Positions 40,401 through 52,471 of a stretch of 64,000 nucleotides of DNA are shown here, in pieces. The DNA is from Panorpa germanica (Eukaryota; Arthropoda; Insecta; Mecoptera; Panorpidae), in NCBI GenBank assembly GCA_963678705.1, contig OY783214.1:13020001-13084000 (forward strand). The letters are read 5' to 3'. The number at the start of each line of letters is the position of its first letter. Position 1 is the stretch's first letter. The notes beneath the pieces were generated by a model that was not told the DNA's origin, did no database searches, and saw only the letters and a program-made list of their open reading frames with translations. The translations under genes were made by a program, and so were the position numbers.

Positions 40401-43400
40401 AGTTTAAAAGAAACCCCTGACTACAAATTTTTTATTTCATACGATTTTTACGGCAAAGATAATCCACATTTTCATGCTCCTGATCTTTACGGATTTGATC
40501 AAGGTAAAAGAAATTCTAAAAGTATCCATGTCACTTTAATCATTGAAATTAATTTTTATTTTTATTTATTAACAGTTCCAGATAAAAGGCAGAAGTTATA
40601 TACACCTCAACTAAATCATATTTCGCTGAAGCTTCCACATTTTCCAATGTTATCTGGGAGAAAACATTTATCTTCTAATATGTTTTGCAATGAGACATCT
40701 CTGGAAGGAAGGAACTGCGAGAACGATTATTGTGAATGTACGCATGTCCTGGAAGTTCCTCTAAAGTCTGTGGTGGAATTGATCTTAGTGGACAAAGGTA
40801 CCAAATATCTTATATGGCGTTCACAGATTATTAGCTTATCCGCAATAATAATTAAATTAATATTGAAAGCTATACTGGAATGGTTTTTAATCTCTATTAT
40901 TAATATATCCTTGTATTAAAAACATCATAACGATAGTTTAAGAAGGTGTAAAACACAATTTTTTTTTTAATATTTATTTATTTATTTGCCTTGACTTTTA
41001 TTCGTCATAGCCACCATCAAACATTTTTTATATATATTTTACTAAATGTTAAAATAAAAATTTAAATATTTAAATAATTCACTAACTAATTTTGAATCAC
41101 TTAATAAAAATTTGGTATTAACAGGAAAAGTTTTAATCACATCTAATATTTCATTATTGAATTTTGATCTTTGTAAACTATAATTTATGCATTCAAATAT
41201 AATATGATCTAAAGTTCCTTCTTCACCACATTGGCATCTATCATCAGATTTAATATTAATTTTGTACAGGTGAGCTGGAGTTTTACAATGATTAATTTTG
41301 ATTCTGATTATAGTTGATATAATTTTGCGTGACTCATTTCTGAACCATCTTTTCTTACTTAAATTTGGATGAAACATATAATAATCTCTTCGTTTTAGCT
41401 GACTTTTGTTAATGAAATCTTGATTTCTCAAATTGAAGTTCAATTCTTTGATTATATTAAAAATTTCATATGTAGGTAATTTCACTTTCATCTCAATTTC
41501 CAAATTTTTTGATTCCATTGCCAATTTATCCGCAATTTCGTTTCCTGTTATTCCACAATGTCCTGGTATCCACATAAATTTTATGGTATTATTTTTGGTT
41601 ATTAAATTGAAATACAGCTCCTTAATTTTGCATGTTTAAATATCATTATTTGATTTGTGATCATTAAAACACAATTATGTACACAGATTTACGTATATCT
41701 TACATATCCACAGAAATGTCAGTGTCTATATACTTCTAAAATGGGAAGGAATGATTCCTACTTATTTCTAACTATTGTTCCAGGATTTACATTCGACGCA
41801 AATCACCCGTTCCATCTTCACGGCCACGCATTTCGTGTGGTTTCGATGGGTAAAGTAGGACCAAATGTGACAGTTGAAGAAGTTAAACGACTTGATAGTC
41901 TAGGACTTATTCCAAGAAGGCTTGAAGGTGCGCCTTTAAAAGATACTGTTACTATTCCAGATGGTGGATATACGATTATTCGAATATACGCTGATAATCC
42001 AGGTAAATATTGTAAATCAATATATCTTATCTATACATTTTTTAATTGAAAATCACTTAATGAATTATCAATTATAACGGAAATCACTAAGTACTAATTT
42101 CTCTAGAAATGATCGATATCTATATTAGCTAATTATACGTTACACTGCATTGAAATCAGATCGTAGTTGCTCTTATAGATAAACATTTTTTTTTAATATA
42201 ACTACTGAAAATATATTGGTGTAAGAATTGTTGCATTAAATCAGGGGCTATATTTTCAACATTACTTTACAAATCAAGTTTGTTCATTTTTTTTATGAAT
42301 CAAAGGTCAAATTATTACAACATATTTCTTTATAAGTATAATAGTTTCATTCATTGAAGAAACCAGGATGTGGTTTAGTGAAACGGAATTTAGATTGCGA
42401 TAATGAATTTGTTATCGGATTTATTTCAGGGTATTGGATGTTCCATTGTCACATCGAGTTCCACGTAGAATTGGGAATGGCGCTAATACTTAAAGTAGGG
42501 GAACATCACGAAATGATGCCCGTACCAAGGGGATTCCCACAGTGTTACAACTGGGTGCCTGAAACTATTGTCAATGAAACTGGTAAGATTTACACCTGTG
42601 TATACCAAAAACAGGGATTTCGTTTAATAAAGATTCCCGATATATTGCGGTAATTAATCTAAAAGATGAGTATACAAGAGCCTTAATCGATTATTATATA
42701 ACTAACTAGAGTTTACCACCGTCGCAAGCGGCAAATTATAATTCCATTGAAATATGTAACTCGTTCTATATAAATTTTACACGTAAAAACAAATCATTTT
42801 TCATATAAAAAATTATTTTTTTTCAACTAAATAAAAAATATTTTCAATTCATTCGTTATTTGACAAACTTTTTTTCAAAATTTGGGATTTTTTTTTGATA
42901 TCTAAATTAGGTACCCAAGTTAGTCCATATGTAAAATTTCAACTTTATAGCACAATTTTTAGCATCGGCAAGGGCCGCCCCCGTACCTCCACATAAAATT
43001 TTGAAATGAAATTATGAAAAATCAAAAATTTGAGCTTCCCCTAAATATACATGCAAAGTTTCAACTTTTTATCTTTTACGAATACAAAGTTATACAGCAA
43101 AAAAGGGCACACTCTTTTTTCTAGTTTTTCCAAAATTAGGGTTTCCAGGAAATTCAAGGGAAAATCAAAATTGGGCGGGGACGCCAAAAGTCTTAGAATT
43201 TTTTTCTCTACGAAATAGGAAATTTTCAAAAACTTTCCGTTTCGAGTTAACATACAATATTCACTACCAAACATATAAGAATATAGGAATATAAGTTTAC
43301 AAGAATATAAGCATACAAATATACACCTGGAACATTATAATATAGGATAATATGTGGAAGTATTTGCAACGGTTGCTCAGGAAGTTGTACGGTCGATATG

Positions 43401-43678
43401 TCCACAAAAGCATCTAGTTCGATTAGGATGTAATTTTATATCCACAACTTCTAGAACCATCCTCATAACACGATATAATTTTAAAAAATTTGCTAACGTT
43501 TTTTTCAGATTCCAACGGGTTTGAAATTAACATCTCTCACACGTGGCCTTTACTAAATTTTACTCAAAGTGGGAGTGGAGGAGGTGGATCAATTTCGCGA
43601 CTTTCAACAACAGCAATTTTTGTTTGCATTCTTAAATATATCATAGACTTTACTAATGTAATAAATGTTAGTTTATAA
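31438..43678 (+). CDS. Laccase-type multicopper oxidase, 12 exons, 726 aa, secreted or membrane-anchored
   Basis: Exons 31438-31522, 37844-37992, 38193-38339, 38418-38628, 38699-38997, 39070-39193, 40034-40248, 40317-40503, 40576-40797, 41784-42002, 42430-42582, 43509-43678; every junction is GT/AG and phases agree. Exon 1 encodes a signal peptide ([20 protein letters not shown]). The insect-laccase Cys block follows ([24 protein letters not shown]). Copper ligands are complete: HWHG at 38484, HFWHSH at 38607, HPFHLHGH at 41804, and [12 protein letters not shown] from 42444, giving the T1 cysteine and a methionine axial ligand. The family oxidises phenols or metals with reduction of O2 to water; insect members act in cuticle tanning, gut and iron metabolism. 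The C-terminus has a Gly/Ser spacer (GSGGGGS) then a moderately hydrophobic tail, compatible with a GPI or membrane anchor, though it includes K and D. Subfamily (MCO1-like or other) is undecided. The first intron is 6.3 kb. Confidence 0.94.
31523..36983. other. First intron of the oxidase, 5' part
   Basis: Non-coding. Contains a TTACGTCA-type repeat (31968-32064), a weak copy of the CAGTGC repeat (31733-31810), a GC-richer patch at 33830-33950, and the 16-mer AATTGGGTTGTGAACT at 35480-35495. Intronic enhancers are typical for long first introns, but none can be shown here. Confidence 0.55.
31968..32064. repeat. TTACGTCA-type dispersed repeat, copy 2
   Basis: Short copy: GGGGTCATATAAATTACGTCA at one end, a G-rich middle (GGGGAGGG), a TGTGACAAAGGAGG segment and GTGATGTCATAT at the other end. 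Lies in the first intron of the oxidase gene. Same family as 28840-29066 and 56501-56640. Confidence 0.55.
36987..37230. mobile_element. MITE family 2, copy 2 (244 bp) with 3-bp target duplication
   Basis: Ends ACCCAGTAAACATTTTGG and CCAAATTGTTTACTGGGT, flanked by ATT on both sides (36984-36986 and 37231-37233). A 3-bp target duplication with short TIRs fits the PIF/Harbinger type, though the usual TWA target is not exact here. Lies in the first intron of the oxidase gene, 0.6 kb before exon 2. Confidence 0.82.
39223..39803 (-). mobile_element. MITE family 1, copy 2, inside an oxidase intron
   Basis: Inverted relative to the other two copies, with ends ATGTGCTTGTGTCC and GGACACAAGTCCTT, slightly decayed. 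TA is present on both sides (39221-39222 and 39804-39805). It makes up most of the 840-nt intron between exons 39070-39193 and 40034-40248. Confidence 0.85.
40949..40960 (+). repeat. 12-bp target-site duplication, left copy
   Basis: TAAAACACAATT, repeated exactly at 41665-41676. The two copies frame the non-LTR fragment in the oxidase intron and mark its insertion site. Confidence 0.8.
40961..41664 (-). mobile_element. 5'-truncated non-LTR retrotransposon with RNase H domain
   Basis: Minus-strand open frame 41042-41575, extending in frame to about 41634. It encodes an RNase H C-terminal half ([19 protein letters not shown]: the H-x-G and N-E-x-A-D signature) and then a CHC-type zinc-binding end ([16 protein letters not shown]). 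The 3' tail is the T-run after 40960. The element is flanked by a 12-bp duplication and lacks endonuclease and reverse transcriptase, the usual result of incomplete reverse transcription. The frame is intact, so the insertion is fairly recent. It lies antisense in the oxidase intron 40798-41783. A second copy forms the outer shell of the nested insertion at 51424-52456. Confidence 0.88.
42706..43347 (-). mobile_element. Non-autonomous Helitron, copy A, in the last oxidase intron
   Basis: Read on the minus strand it starts TCCTATATTATAATGTTCC and ends ...GGTGGTAAACTCTAG. It is flanked by A on the left and T on the right, with no target duplication. TC start, CTAG end and A^T insertion are Helitron hallmarks. 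The subterminal hairpin is partly decayed here (CGC TT GCG). Non-coding. Confidence 0.78.
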
Positions 43679-46490
43679 TAATAATAGATAATTAGACATT
43701 TTCATTTCATATTAATATGTATGATATATACAATGCGTAACTTTTTAGCCTACCTATATCAGCATAATTACTTTTGGGTCTCCATTTTTATACAATCATA
43801 ATAAAATATTTTTTCCTTATATTACACTTCGCAACGACGCTGGATTTTAAAAAGCTAAAGTTACGCTACTTCCAAAACATTTTTAAGTTAGAACAACTTA
43901 AAATGACCGACAGTGTTTCTCTTAGAAGCGCTGCTAAAACGCAAGGTTTTACAAAACCTGAAGAATGCTCATAAATTCATTAATATTTGTATATAATTTC
44001 ATATAACTTTTATAATATAATAAATAATCCTTTTATATAGAAAAAACAATAATTAATAATTATTTGCTTAGATTAGATTTTTTATATTTGAATGGTTTTA
44101 TTTGATGGAACAAATATAATTTAACATTGAGTTATAGGAGTTGCCATCAATTCAGGCGTAGAATCCTTAAATTATTGTTTTATGACTTCTCATATGAAGT
44201 AGTCATGATACAATTACATTAGAATTTAGTAAACACAAAAAGTAATGTATAAAAGAATGGATAAATTTTAAGAACTTAAAAAATTTTTAAGATGATGTAA
44301 ATATATCAAAAGGTGTGTACATTATAGGTTTTATAAAATAAGTAACTTTAATTTGTTAAATAATAAGATATAAAATGTGATACAAGAAACTAGATAATAA
44401 ATATTGAAATATAACATAATTAAAGCATAGTTCTAATTAATTATTAGATTTGTTATCATTCATAAATGGAGTGTAAGAGTGACTAGTATTTTTATAAAAA
44501 AAATTATTCATATATTAAATAAAATTTATTTACATATGCAATATTTGTATTATTTGAATCATGCTTTACAGATAAGGATTTAAGTTGTGGAAGGTTCTAG
44601 CAGAACAGATTCATTATATCATCATTGTAGAATGAATAAAAATAAGATAGTAATATCATTTGCCACAAATCACACGTATATAGATAGTCAAGTTGGAACA
44701 ACATTTAAATAAACCAAAAAATAATTGGTAAAAAAAAAATTCACAATTAAATTTATAGTTTCTTCCTCCTCACCATTCCTTTTCTTTTCTGTTTCGCGAA
44801 TAATTGTTTCTACAAAGTATTACTTTTGCGATAATTTTCTTTTCGTGATAAATTAACCCGGACCAGATTATATTTTCTGGGTTTGATTGCAATAAAATTT
44901 AATTGGTTATGTGCTAAAATAATCATAAATATGATCACAAAGAAAATAAATACAAGAAAAACAGAAAAGAAAGAATATAAACAGTTTGTAGTTATCAAAA
45001 ACAATAATTTATTATGCAAATTATAATAATTATAGAACATTATTAAAAACTACATTCCAGAAGAATAAACAAACCAATTTGTTTAGATTCTTGGCAACAC
45101 AATCGCATCTTATTTGTAAACAATTCTTCTACTTATCACAAAATCAAAAATGTGTATATTTTGTTCAAAGTTAACCATCTATAGTATATGCATCTTGTGA
45201 CAAGATTTATTCCGCATATAGTATTATTACGTTTCTATCAACAGCGATCGTATATTTCCGTGATCACTCGACACACCTTTCGGAATAGTGGAGTCACCAG
45301 CAATTCCATGACGTGTCTGATGATGTCATCAACTCGTGGTATGGCGCGACACGTCTATTTACTTGTTACTCATGTGTTGCGACGAAAAGACGCTGAATAA
45401 CAAATACTAACAAATACCGGGAACTCCACGCAGGGTATTCCCCGGCTATTTGATTCCCCACATCAAATAACTATGTTAAAACTGTTTAAAAACACCTCAC
45501 TGTTATTTTTGTTTAATGATATTTCTAAGAACGAAATCAATTACTATTATTTTTCAATTAATGTGCCATGTTGTCTTAACTATTATATATTTAGCTCGTG
45601 TATTTCTTAGTACTAATTGTGAAATCTTCTGTAATTATAAGGAAAAGTACGGCAATAACAAATTGTTTATGAAATAGAAGTAGTTGTTTGTTAATAATTT
45701 AAGTATTTATTTGCGTTTAACAATATGTAGTGCAAGTAAACAATTCATAGGTAATGTTGCAATCTTGCCGATAAAAAATTGTTACCTACTTATTTTATTT
45801 TATTTAATGTTGACTATTTCCGATACTAGCTATGTCGACGATGATCTTTTACTGGGTTACCTGTTTTATGGTGTTAAAGCCTAATATATGTGTGACGATA
45901 CCTCTGCCTAATAAATGCTTGATTATATATGGCATAAACAAATAAATAATAATTTATGGAATATTCATTTTTAAAGATATATGGCAATTATATCATATAT
46001 TAAAGTAAAATTACTTTTTGTCATGTGAAAAATTAAGAAATAGAAAAAATTCTAATAAATATGATAATTTATATTGAATAAAGTATATTACTGTTGTAAG
46101 TAATTCCAAATAAAAACTAAAACATGTTGAATTGAAAGGTGAATTCACCAGTTCTCTTCTGCGAATAAAACAAGAAAACAAAATAAAAGCAAGGAATGGG
46201 TCTCTATAGAAGGAAAGAACAGTTTCTAACACATATTTAAATTATTATTTTATTAATTGTAAGAACACTTAAGAATTCATTGTCATAACGACGTCACGTT
46301 ATTTAACACGAAGTATGTCCTTGTATGCAGCTGGTATGTTAATAGGATATGGTTTACTTGATTGACATCTTTTATTTGTGCATCTTGTATTGGATCTGAT
46401 GGAGCAACAAATACATAGCAAGGTTAAGCGTAAATTTCTTAAAAAATATTTTTCTTAAAAAAATTATTCTGCGAAATGGCGCTAAAAGTG
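43679..46490. other. Oxidase 3' flank and intergenic DNA
   Basis: A likely polyadenylation signal (AATAAA) lies at about 44019. The rest is AT-rich without accepted open frames. 45240-45470 is less AT-rich and contains a BsaI-free but CG-bearing patch (CGTGATCACTCG, CACGCAGGG) of unknown meaning. Confidence 0.4.
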
Positions 46491-46508
46491 GACGGCGATA
46501 TCGCCGTC
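46491..46508. repeat. Perfect 18-bp palindrome
   Basis: GACGGCGATATCGCCGTC reads identically on both strands and is strongly GC-rich inside AT-rich DNA. Direct neighbours (TCGGCGAC at 46511) repeat part of one arm. It could be a dimeric protein-binding site or a chance relic of a repeat. Confidence 0.6.
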
Positions 46509-49500
46509 AATCGGCGACTGACTTTTATTTATACCTAGATGCGAATTTAACACGTGCACAAGAATCACAGTCAAGGCTTCCCAGAAAGGCGAAGTCCACA
46601 GGACAAATATTGCGACTGCTTCACGGGGGCATTACCGGGAAACCCTGATTGGGTTCTAGTCAGGAACATAATAGGGATGTAGTCGGGAGCCTTCTAGTGG
46701 GGTATATCGGACATATATGGTCGAAATGTATAAACTTTTAGTTTCACACGCGTGTGTCGATACGCACATTAAGCGTTATTTGTAAACACAGTCAAAGTCA
46801 ACTCCATTTGCTGAATTTGACGTGGGAGCAACACATAAGAGAGAAGGTCATTTCCATTTTCCAAAAAAGTCAATTGCGATTGGAAATTCATGTAAATAAG
46901 GGGTCTTTTCGTCTAAGTAACTTAGTTCACCACTGTTTATACGAGGAAACTTTATACAATAGTTGACAGCGGAAAAGTTAAAGAATTAACAACATTCCAT
47001 AAATGTCGAGCTCGCATGCCATATTGAGTTTCTGATTTTTTTCCTCGTGCGTTGGTTGTTTTTGTTTATTGACTGCTGTTTTGAATATCAATATTAATTA
47101 AAACGTTATTTGGCGTTTTGGTTAACGATAAACTGGGTTTTTCCAAGTCACGAGAGGCACATTTGATATGTGATTAAAATAAACAAAAAAACGTGCTTTA
47201 AAATATCTGAAAAATAAACAGCATTCTAAGCATCTGGGTTTTTTTACAGAAATTCAGAATTTGATTAAAAGTCTAGTTGTTCTATCTAAAGTGGTCCATT
47301 GCGGTCAATCGCAGGGATTTACTTTCCTCAGTGCTTCGAACAAAAACCAGAGCCGAACTGTGACTGCATTCGAATTTTCAACTGATTTACTCAAAAACTT
47401 TATCTTAAATAAAATAAAACGAGGGAACAGTGAAAATTAGATTAATTAGATAAACTAAATTATATATATTACATTATATTTACTTTTTCTTTTAAAATTA
47501 GATTTGTATAGCAATTCAAATTATCTAATCTAAATTTATTACAATTTGTGAAGATATCTAAGGTGGGCCAAGTTAAAAGAAAAAGTTCAAAGGTATCAAC
47601 ATTTTTGATCATTTATTCTTCTTCGTTTTAACATCAGTCTATTTGCATTTGCAATACTTCTTCTAATACTGACAATCTCCTAATTTTGGAAGTTATTATA
47701 TAGGCAAAAATACCTATTACCTGGTGCTCTATCAAAAGGAAAACTGCAATTAAGGCATTATTAACAGAGGGATGAATCTTTTGTAAAGTAAATATCACAA
47801 AATTCAAATTTTGGCCACCAACAATAAGTAAATTTTTGGTCACATTTGAAATATAATTACAATAATAACGGGAAACTTATACTTAAAACATAGCGCTGTA
47901 GAACTTTTTTCTAACACGGTTCAACATTAGACGGTATTATTTTAAACAAAGTTAAGCTACTAATAAAACCGTCTAAAATTTAACGATGGCGGAAAAAAGT
48001 TGAACCTTACACTCTTTTAGATTGAATGACCCATATACTGGTATGGTTAATTATTGCAAAAGATTTACCTAACAAATTCAAAGGAACTAATTTACATAAC
48101 CGCACAAAAACCACTAGAAACAGTCAAAGAATTACCTTGTCTTTGGCGACCTTTTTATGGGATTCCCCGTACATATTTATCAAACTTTATCTGTCTCTTT
48201 AATAAATGTATGTGTGGCAATAAAGATTCAAGTAACTACTTTATACATTAGAATCGTTGTAACATTTTTAATAAATTCCGAGGTATACAAACATATTTGA
48301 ATAAATATTTTTAGTCAATACGTATATGTACACTAATAATTTTCTAACGTTGCATTTGCGAACATCTCAACAAAAGCTAAACATAAATATTTAGTAAGTA
48401 TTTTATCCTATTTTTATCGGCATATTTTCACTAGCAAAACATTTCTAACTTTTAAAATATACTCAAGGCCGTTCAGTTAACTATAATAAAATGTGAACAC
48501 ACATTTATTCACTATACATATTCATAAATCTTTGAAGATGGTTTTTGTATTTTTTTTTTCCGGAAATACTTAACATTTCTTTCAAGATTAGTTCACAATA
48601 GCAAGAATACCGGATTAATAGAATTCGAGGAAATTGTTTTATCATCGCAAATCGAAATCATTGAAGAAAGAAATGTATGAATGACGAATGACGAATGGTT
48701 TGCGTGCAAAACTTGTAACGGTTCTGATAATGCGTAGTATTGACCTGTTGTACGTGCAATGATGTTGCGCGATAGTTATTATTACACCAGTGAAGTTGAG
48801 ACAAATTTATACGTACAACATGATGTCAAAAAGAGAAAGTCAATTCTAATTCTGTGTTAGATTATATCTTTTGATATTCTAAATTAATTATACCAAATTC
48901 CCCATAAACACAAAATATGTATGTTACTTTACATTCATGTAATATTTTACTTAAGAAAAACCTAATAATATTTTATTTAAAATTGCCTTTAATAATATTT
49001 TATTTAAAATTGTCTTCTGTAAAATTGTATTTTGTTTAAAAGAATAATATGATAGTATACTAAATTCGGCACTCTCACTGAAACACCCTATATTTCAAAT
49101 TAAATGAAACTCAAAATAACCAAAATATACCAAAACCGTATCTGTTTGATATGGGGAAATCTAGTCAAATTGCTTTTGTTATAACAAGATCCCTGTACCT
49201 GTAATCATAATTTAAAAATCGATTCGGAAAGGCGAAAAAGTACTCTGTGAAAGAAACCATAGGTAGAATTAAAGATAACCATTTATGTCTGAAAACTATA
49301 AGGCCGTCTCCACACGGGTCGACTGGTTGCAAATCTTAGCCCGAATCTGCCGATACGAATGCGATGAAACTGTGTTGTTAGTGAGAGAACGCACGTATAT
49401 ACGAGTGAGAGAAAACATACGGCACGAACGAAACTAAACTGGTTTTGAGCACGTTTTCAGCGACTATGTTTCTCGGTTGCAGGGCATGCTTGGTTGCATG

Positions 49501-50151
49501 CTTTTGATGGTGACATTATGAGCAGAGATGTGCACAAAAACTATTCAAAAATATTTAAATACATACATAAATACAAATACGACATAATAAAATCCCTTAT
49601 TATGCCATTGTTAAAAATTCTATAGAGTCACGAAACACGGCTCGACTAGTTTGCAATCAGTCCACTCGTGTGCGGAGGACCTAAGCAGAGATTTGACAAC
49701 GGTCTTAAAAACCTTATTGACTTTATCAATAAATCTAATTTAATCTTTATATTTTAAATACCCGTATTTAAAACTATAAATTATGTATTACAAGTGTTTA
49801 GAAATGTTTATATTGTTTTATGAGCAAATAACTATCAAAAGTTGATAATACATTCAAATAAATATTTAAAAAAATAATAATAATAATCTTTTTTGGTAAT
49901 GATTAAGAAATGTGACAAGATTTAAAATCTAGATCTTGTAACAATAGAAATACACTCAGTCTAATTTCTGATAGGTTTGTATAAACATTTTTCAATCTAA
50001 TCTACAATCATACGTGATACCCCACAGGGCCCACAGGTTTCTTATCAATTAAATATTAGAAAACTAAAGCAAAGTATGTTGTAACCTTTTGTTATGTATA
50101 AATGTATAACTTCAAATTCGATTTAGAGGTTTTAATCTTCGCTAAAAACCC
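46509..50151. other. Intergenic DNA, nothing certain
   Basis: 46560-46700 is GC-richer (CACGGGGGCATTACCGGG, TAGTCGGGAGCCTTCTAGTG) and looks like a decayed repeat, class unknown. No accepted gene. Confidence 0.35.
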
Positions 50152-50153
50152 TA

Positions 50154-50786
50154 ATGGGCTTGTGTCCTCATTTTTCAGTGGTCGATTTTTCAATTGTTGA
50201 TTGAAATTGATGTTAATAAATGTGTATTGGCGTGTCTATTTTATTAAATATCTAAATATTGACGGAGATATAGCAATTAAAAATTTGAATTGTAGTTTTA
50301 CCGCTAGAAATGGTCGGCCATATTTGTATGACGTGATGCATTTTAACGTCAGTTATTTGTTGAGTAGGTCAGTGCTGTGGTAATGTTTTGTAGCTGTTGG
50401 TAGTTAAATAATCAAGTGAAGTCAAAGAATAATATTTTCTTTTTATTTAACCCTGCTAAGGCAGACATAATATTGAAATTTTATTGTTCCTTGAAATAGC
50501 TGTAAATAATATTTGATATTTTGATATATAAATACATATAGCAGAGATTTATGAGCTGTAAGGTTGGTAACCTTACACAAGGATTGTGATGTCACATGCA
50601 CTTGGAATGTGTACAACGTTAAATCCCTTTAATAATTAGAGATACAAAATGACTTTTTTAATTGTTAATATCTCTTAACATATAAGGAGTTATTAAAAAA
50701 TAATTGAACATTTGAGGTTCTAGTAACCAACTTTATCAATATATAGTACACTTTTATAGAAATTAAGACATAGGACACAAGCCCAT
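50154..50786. mobile_element. MITE family 1, copy 3 (633 bp)
   Basis: Best-kept copy: perfect ATGGGCTTGTGTCC / GGACACAAGCCCAT ends with TA at 50152-50153 and 50787-50788. Same orientation as the 24490 copy and near-identical along the length. The embedded 60-codon frame is not conserved in the other copies and is not a gene. Confidence 0.88.
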
Positions 50787-51119
50787 TATTTATTCATTTT
50801 GCGTCAGTAAAAGTCATATCTGTAAAATGACGAACCGGAAGTCTCTATACTCAATGTTATTTCATTCTGCAGACTCACTAAAATTACAAGTAAACTGACA
50901 CAGAATGTGTGATATTATCAATTTCAAAGAAGCTTGAAAACTATATGAAATAAAACAAGAAATTCAATAGAGCATTGGACAAAGTACAACTAAAATAATG
51001 CAAGCAAAATTGTGGCAAATATATTTATTTTTTATTTGATTACTAAAGATTATTACAATCTCACCTACTTAGAGGACATTCAGTGATAGGTATGTCAAAA
51101 TAAAGTGTCTTGCGCGGGA

Positions 51120-51408
51120 TGTGCCCATCGACTCATCCCTCAATTTTAATAGATCCTAGATTATGTTTAATTGGCTAATAGGTCCTGAGGTACTTTCTTT
51201 TTTAGTCTGCGTACTGCGGAAATATTTGACATTAGACAGCTGGCCAAATTGTTTTTTATGTTCAAGTATTCTCTCTTTGTAAGCTTTGATTCTAAGCACT
51301 ATTTCTTCATTAACTGTAGGTATATCCAGATCCCGATGTATTATGCGATTAGGTACAAACCATGGTGCATTCGTGACAATCCTTAGCATTTTGGACTGAA
51401 ATCTTTGG
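51120..51408 (-). mobile_element. Jockey-like non-LTR retrotransposon, 3' coding fragment
   Basis: The minus-strand frame encodes the C-terminal end of a jockey-clade reverse-transcriptase ORF (NIEIIQRFQSK, then MLRIVTNAPWFVPNRIIHRD), closing at a stop at 51156-51158. Upstream codons are cut by a later insertion at 51424 and resume after 52456 for about 25 codons (to about 52535). There is no catalytic domain, so it is dead. Confidence 0.8.
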
Positions 51409-51423
51409 ATTATTTCAATATTA
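51409..51423 (+). repeat. 15-bp target-site duplication of the nested insertion, left copy
   Basis: ATTATTTCAATATTA, found again exactly at 52457-52471. The duplicated bases are part of the jockey-like coding sequence (codons for N-I-E-I-I), so the host element can be read across the junction. Confidence 0.82.
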
Positions 51424-52456
51424 TTTTTTTTTTTAATTTATTTATTTATTTGCCTTGACTTTTATTCGTCATAGCCACCATCAAACATTTTTTATACATA
51501 TTTAACATTTTATAATTCTACTAGCTTTTACCCCCGTCGCAAGCGACGTCTGTCTTTTGTGTGTGGCTTGAACTTCATGTAAAAATTTTAATTCCACCAG
51601 AGTTTCCCCCGTCGTAAAGCGTCTTTTTGGCGTGTATCATTTGAATCCAATAAAATAATTCGTAATTACATTTCATATTTAACTGTTCTATTTTTAAATT
51701 GAAATAATAAATAAACTCGCACATATACATTGCACATATAAATTGACTAAAAAAATATATTTTTTTTATCAAAATAAAAAATATTTTCAATTTATGCGAA
51801 ATTTGACTAACTTTTTTTCAAAATTTGGGATTTCTTTTTTCGATTCGTAAATAAGTTACCAAGGTTAGCCTATATACAAAATTTCAACTTTCTAGCACAA
51901 TTTTTACTCTCGGCAAATATTGCCCGCCGTGCCCCCAAATAAAATTTTGAAATTTTGAATTTTTTTTTATTAATAATATATTTAATTATTCTAGAATCCA
52001 GAATATGAACTTTCTCTAAAGTTCCCTACCGGGCCCCCGAATTTCTAAAACCCCCACTTTTTCAATTTTTGAATTTCAAATTTTTGAGAAATGTCAGCAT
52101 TAAATAGCTTAATACACATGCAAAATTTCAGCTTTCTATCTTTTACGACTTAAAAGTAATACAGCAAAACAGGGATCACTTTTTTTCCAGTTTTTCCAAA
52201 ATTACGGGTTTCCAGGAAATTCAAGGAAAAATCCGGGGACGCCAAAAGTCTTAGAATTTTTTTCTCTACGAAATAGCAAACTTTCAAAAACATTAACGGA
52301 GCCGTTTTCATTCTACCATACGAATTTCAGCAACAAACATATAAACATATAAACATATAAACATATAAATATACAGTTGGAACATTATAATATAGGATTT
52401 TACAAATTTATAAATATTTAAATAATTCACTAATTAATTTTGAATTTTACTATTGA
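51424..52456 (-). mobile_element. Second copy of the RNase H non-LTR element, interrupted by a Helitron
   Basis: The shell consists of 51424-51520 and 52398-52456. It matches the 3' end of the 40961 element, including TTGCCTTGACTTTTATTCG, the CATAGCCACCATCAAACATT block and AAATATTTAAATAATTCACT. It begins with a T-run on the plus strand (poly-A tail on the minus strand). Only the last 160 bp or so of the element was copied. The 15-bp duplication on both sides proves insertion into the jockey-like fragment. Confidence 0.83.
51521..52397 (-). mobile_element. Non-autonomous Helitron, copy B (877 bp), nested
   Basis: On the minus strand it starts TCCTATATTATAATG and ends CGTCGCTTGCGACG (6-bp stem, 2-nt loop), then 11 nt, then CTAG: a textbook Helitron 3' end. 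The flanks are A and T, with no duplication. The 3'-terminal region is present twice (second copy at about 51597-51660), which explains the greater length. Non-coding. Confidence 0.85.
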
Positions 52457-52471
52457 ATTATTTCAATATTA

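Noticed and set aside
46560..46700. GC-richer stretch resembling the end of a retroelement
   Set aside because: No second copy, coding remnant, tail or target duplication could be found, so no class is claimed.
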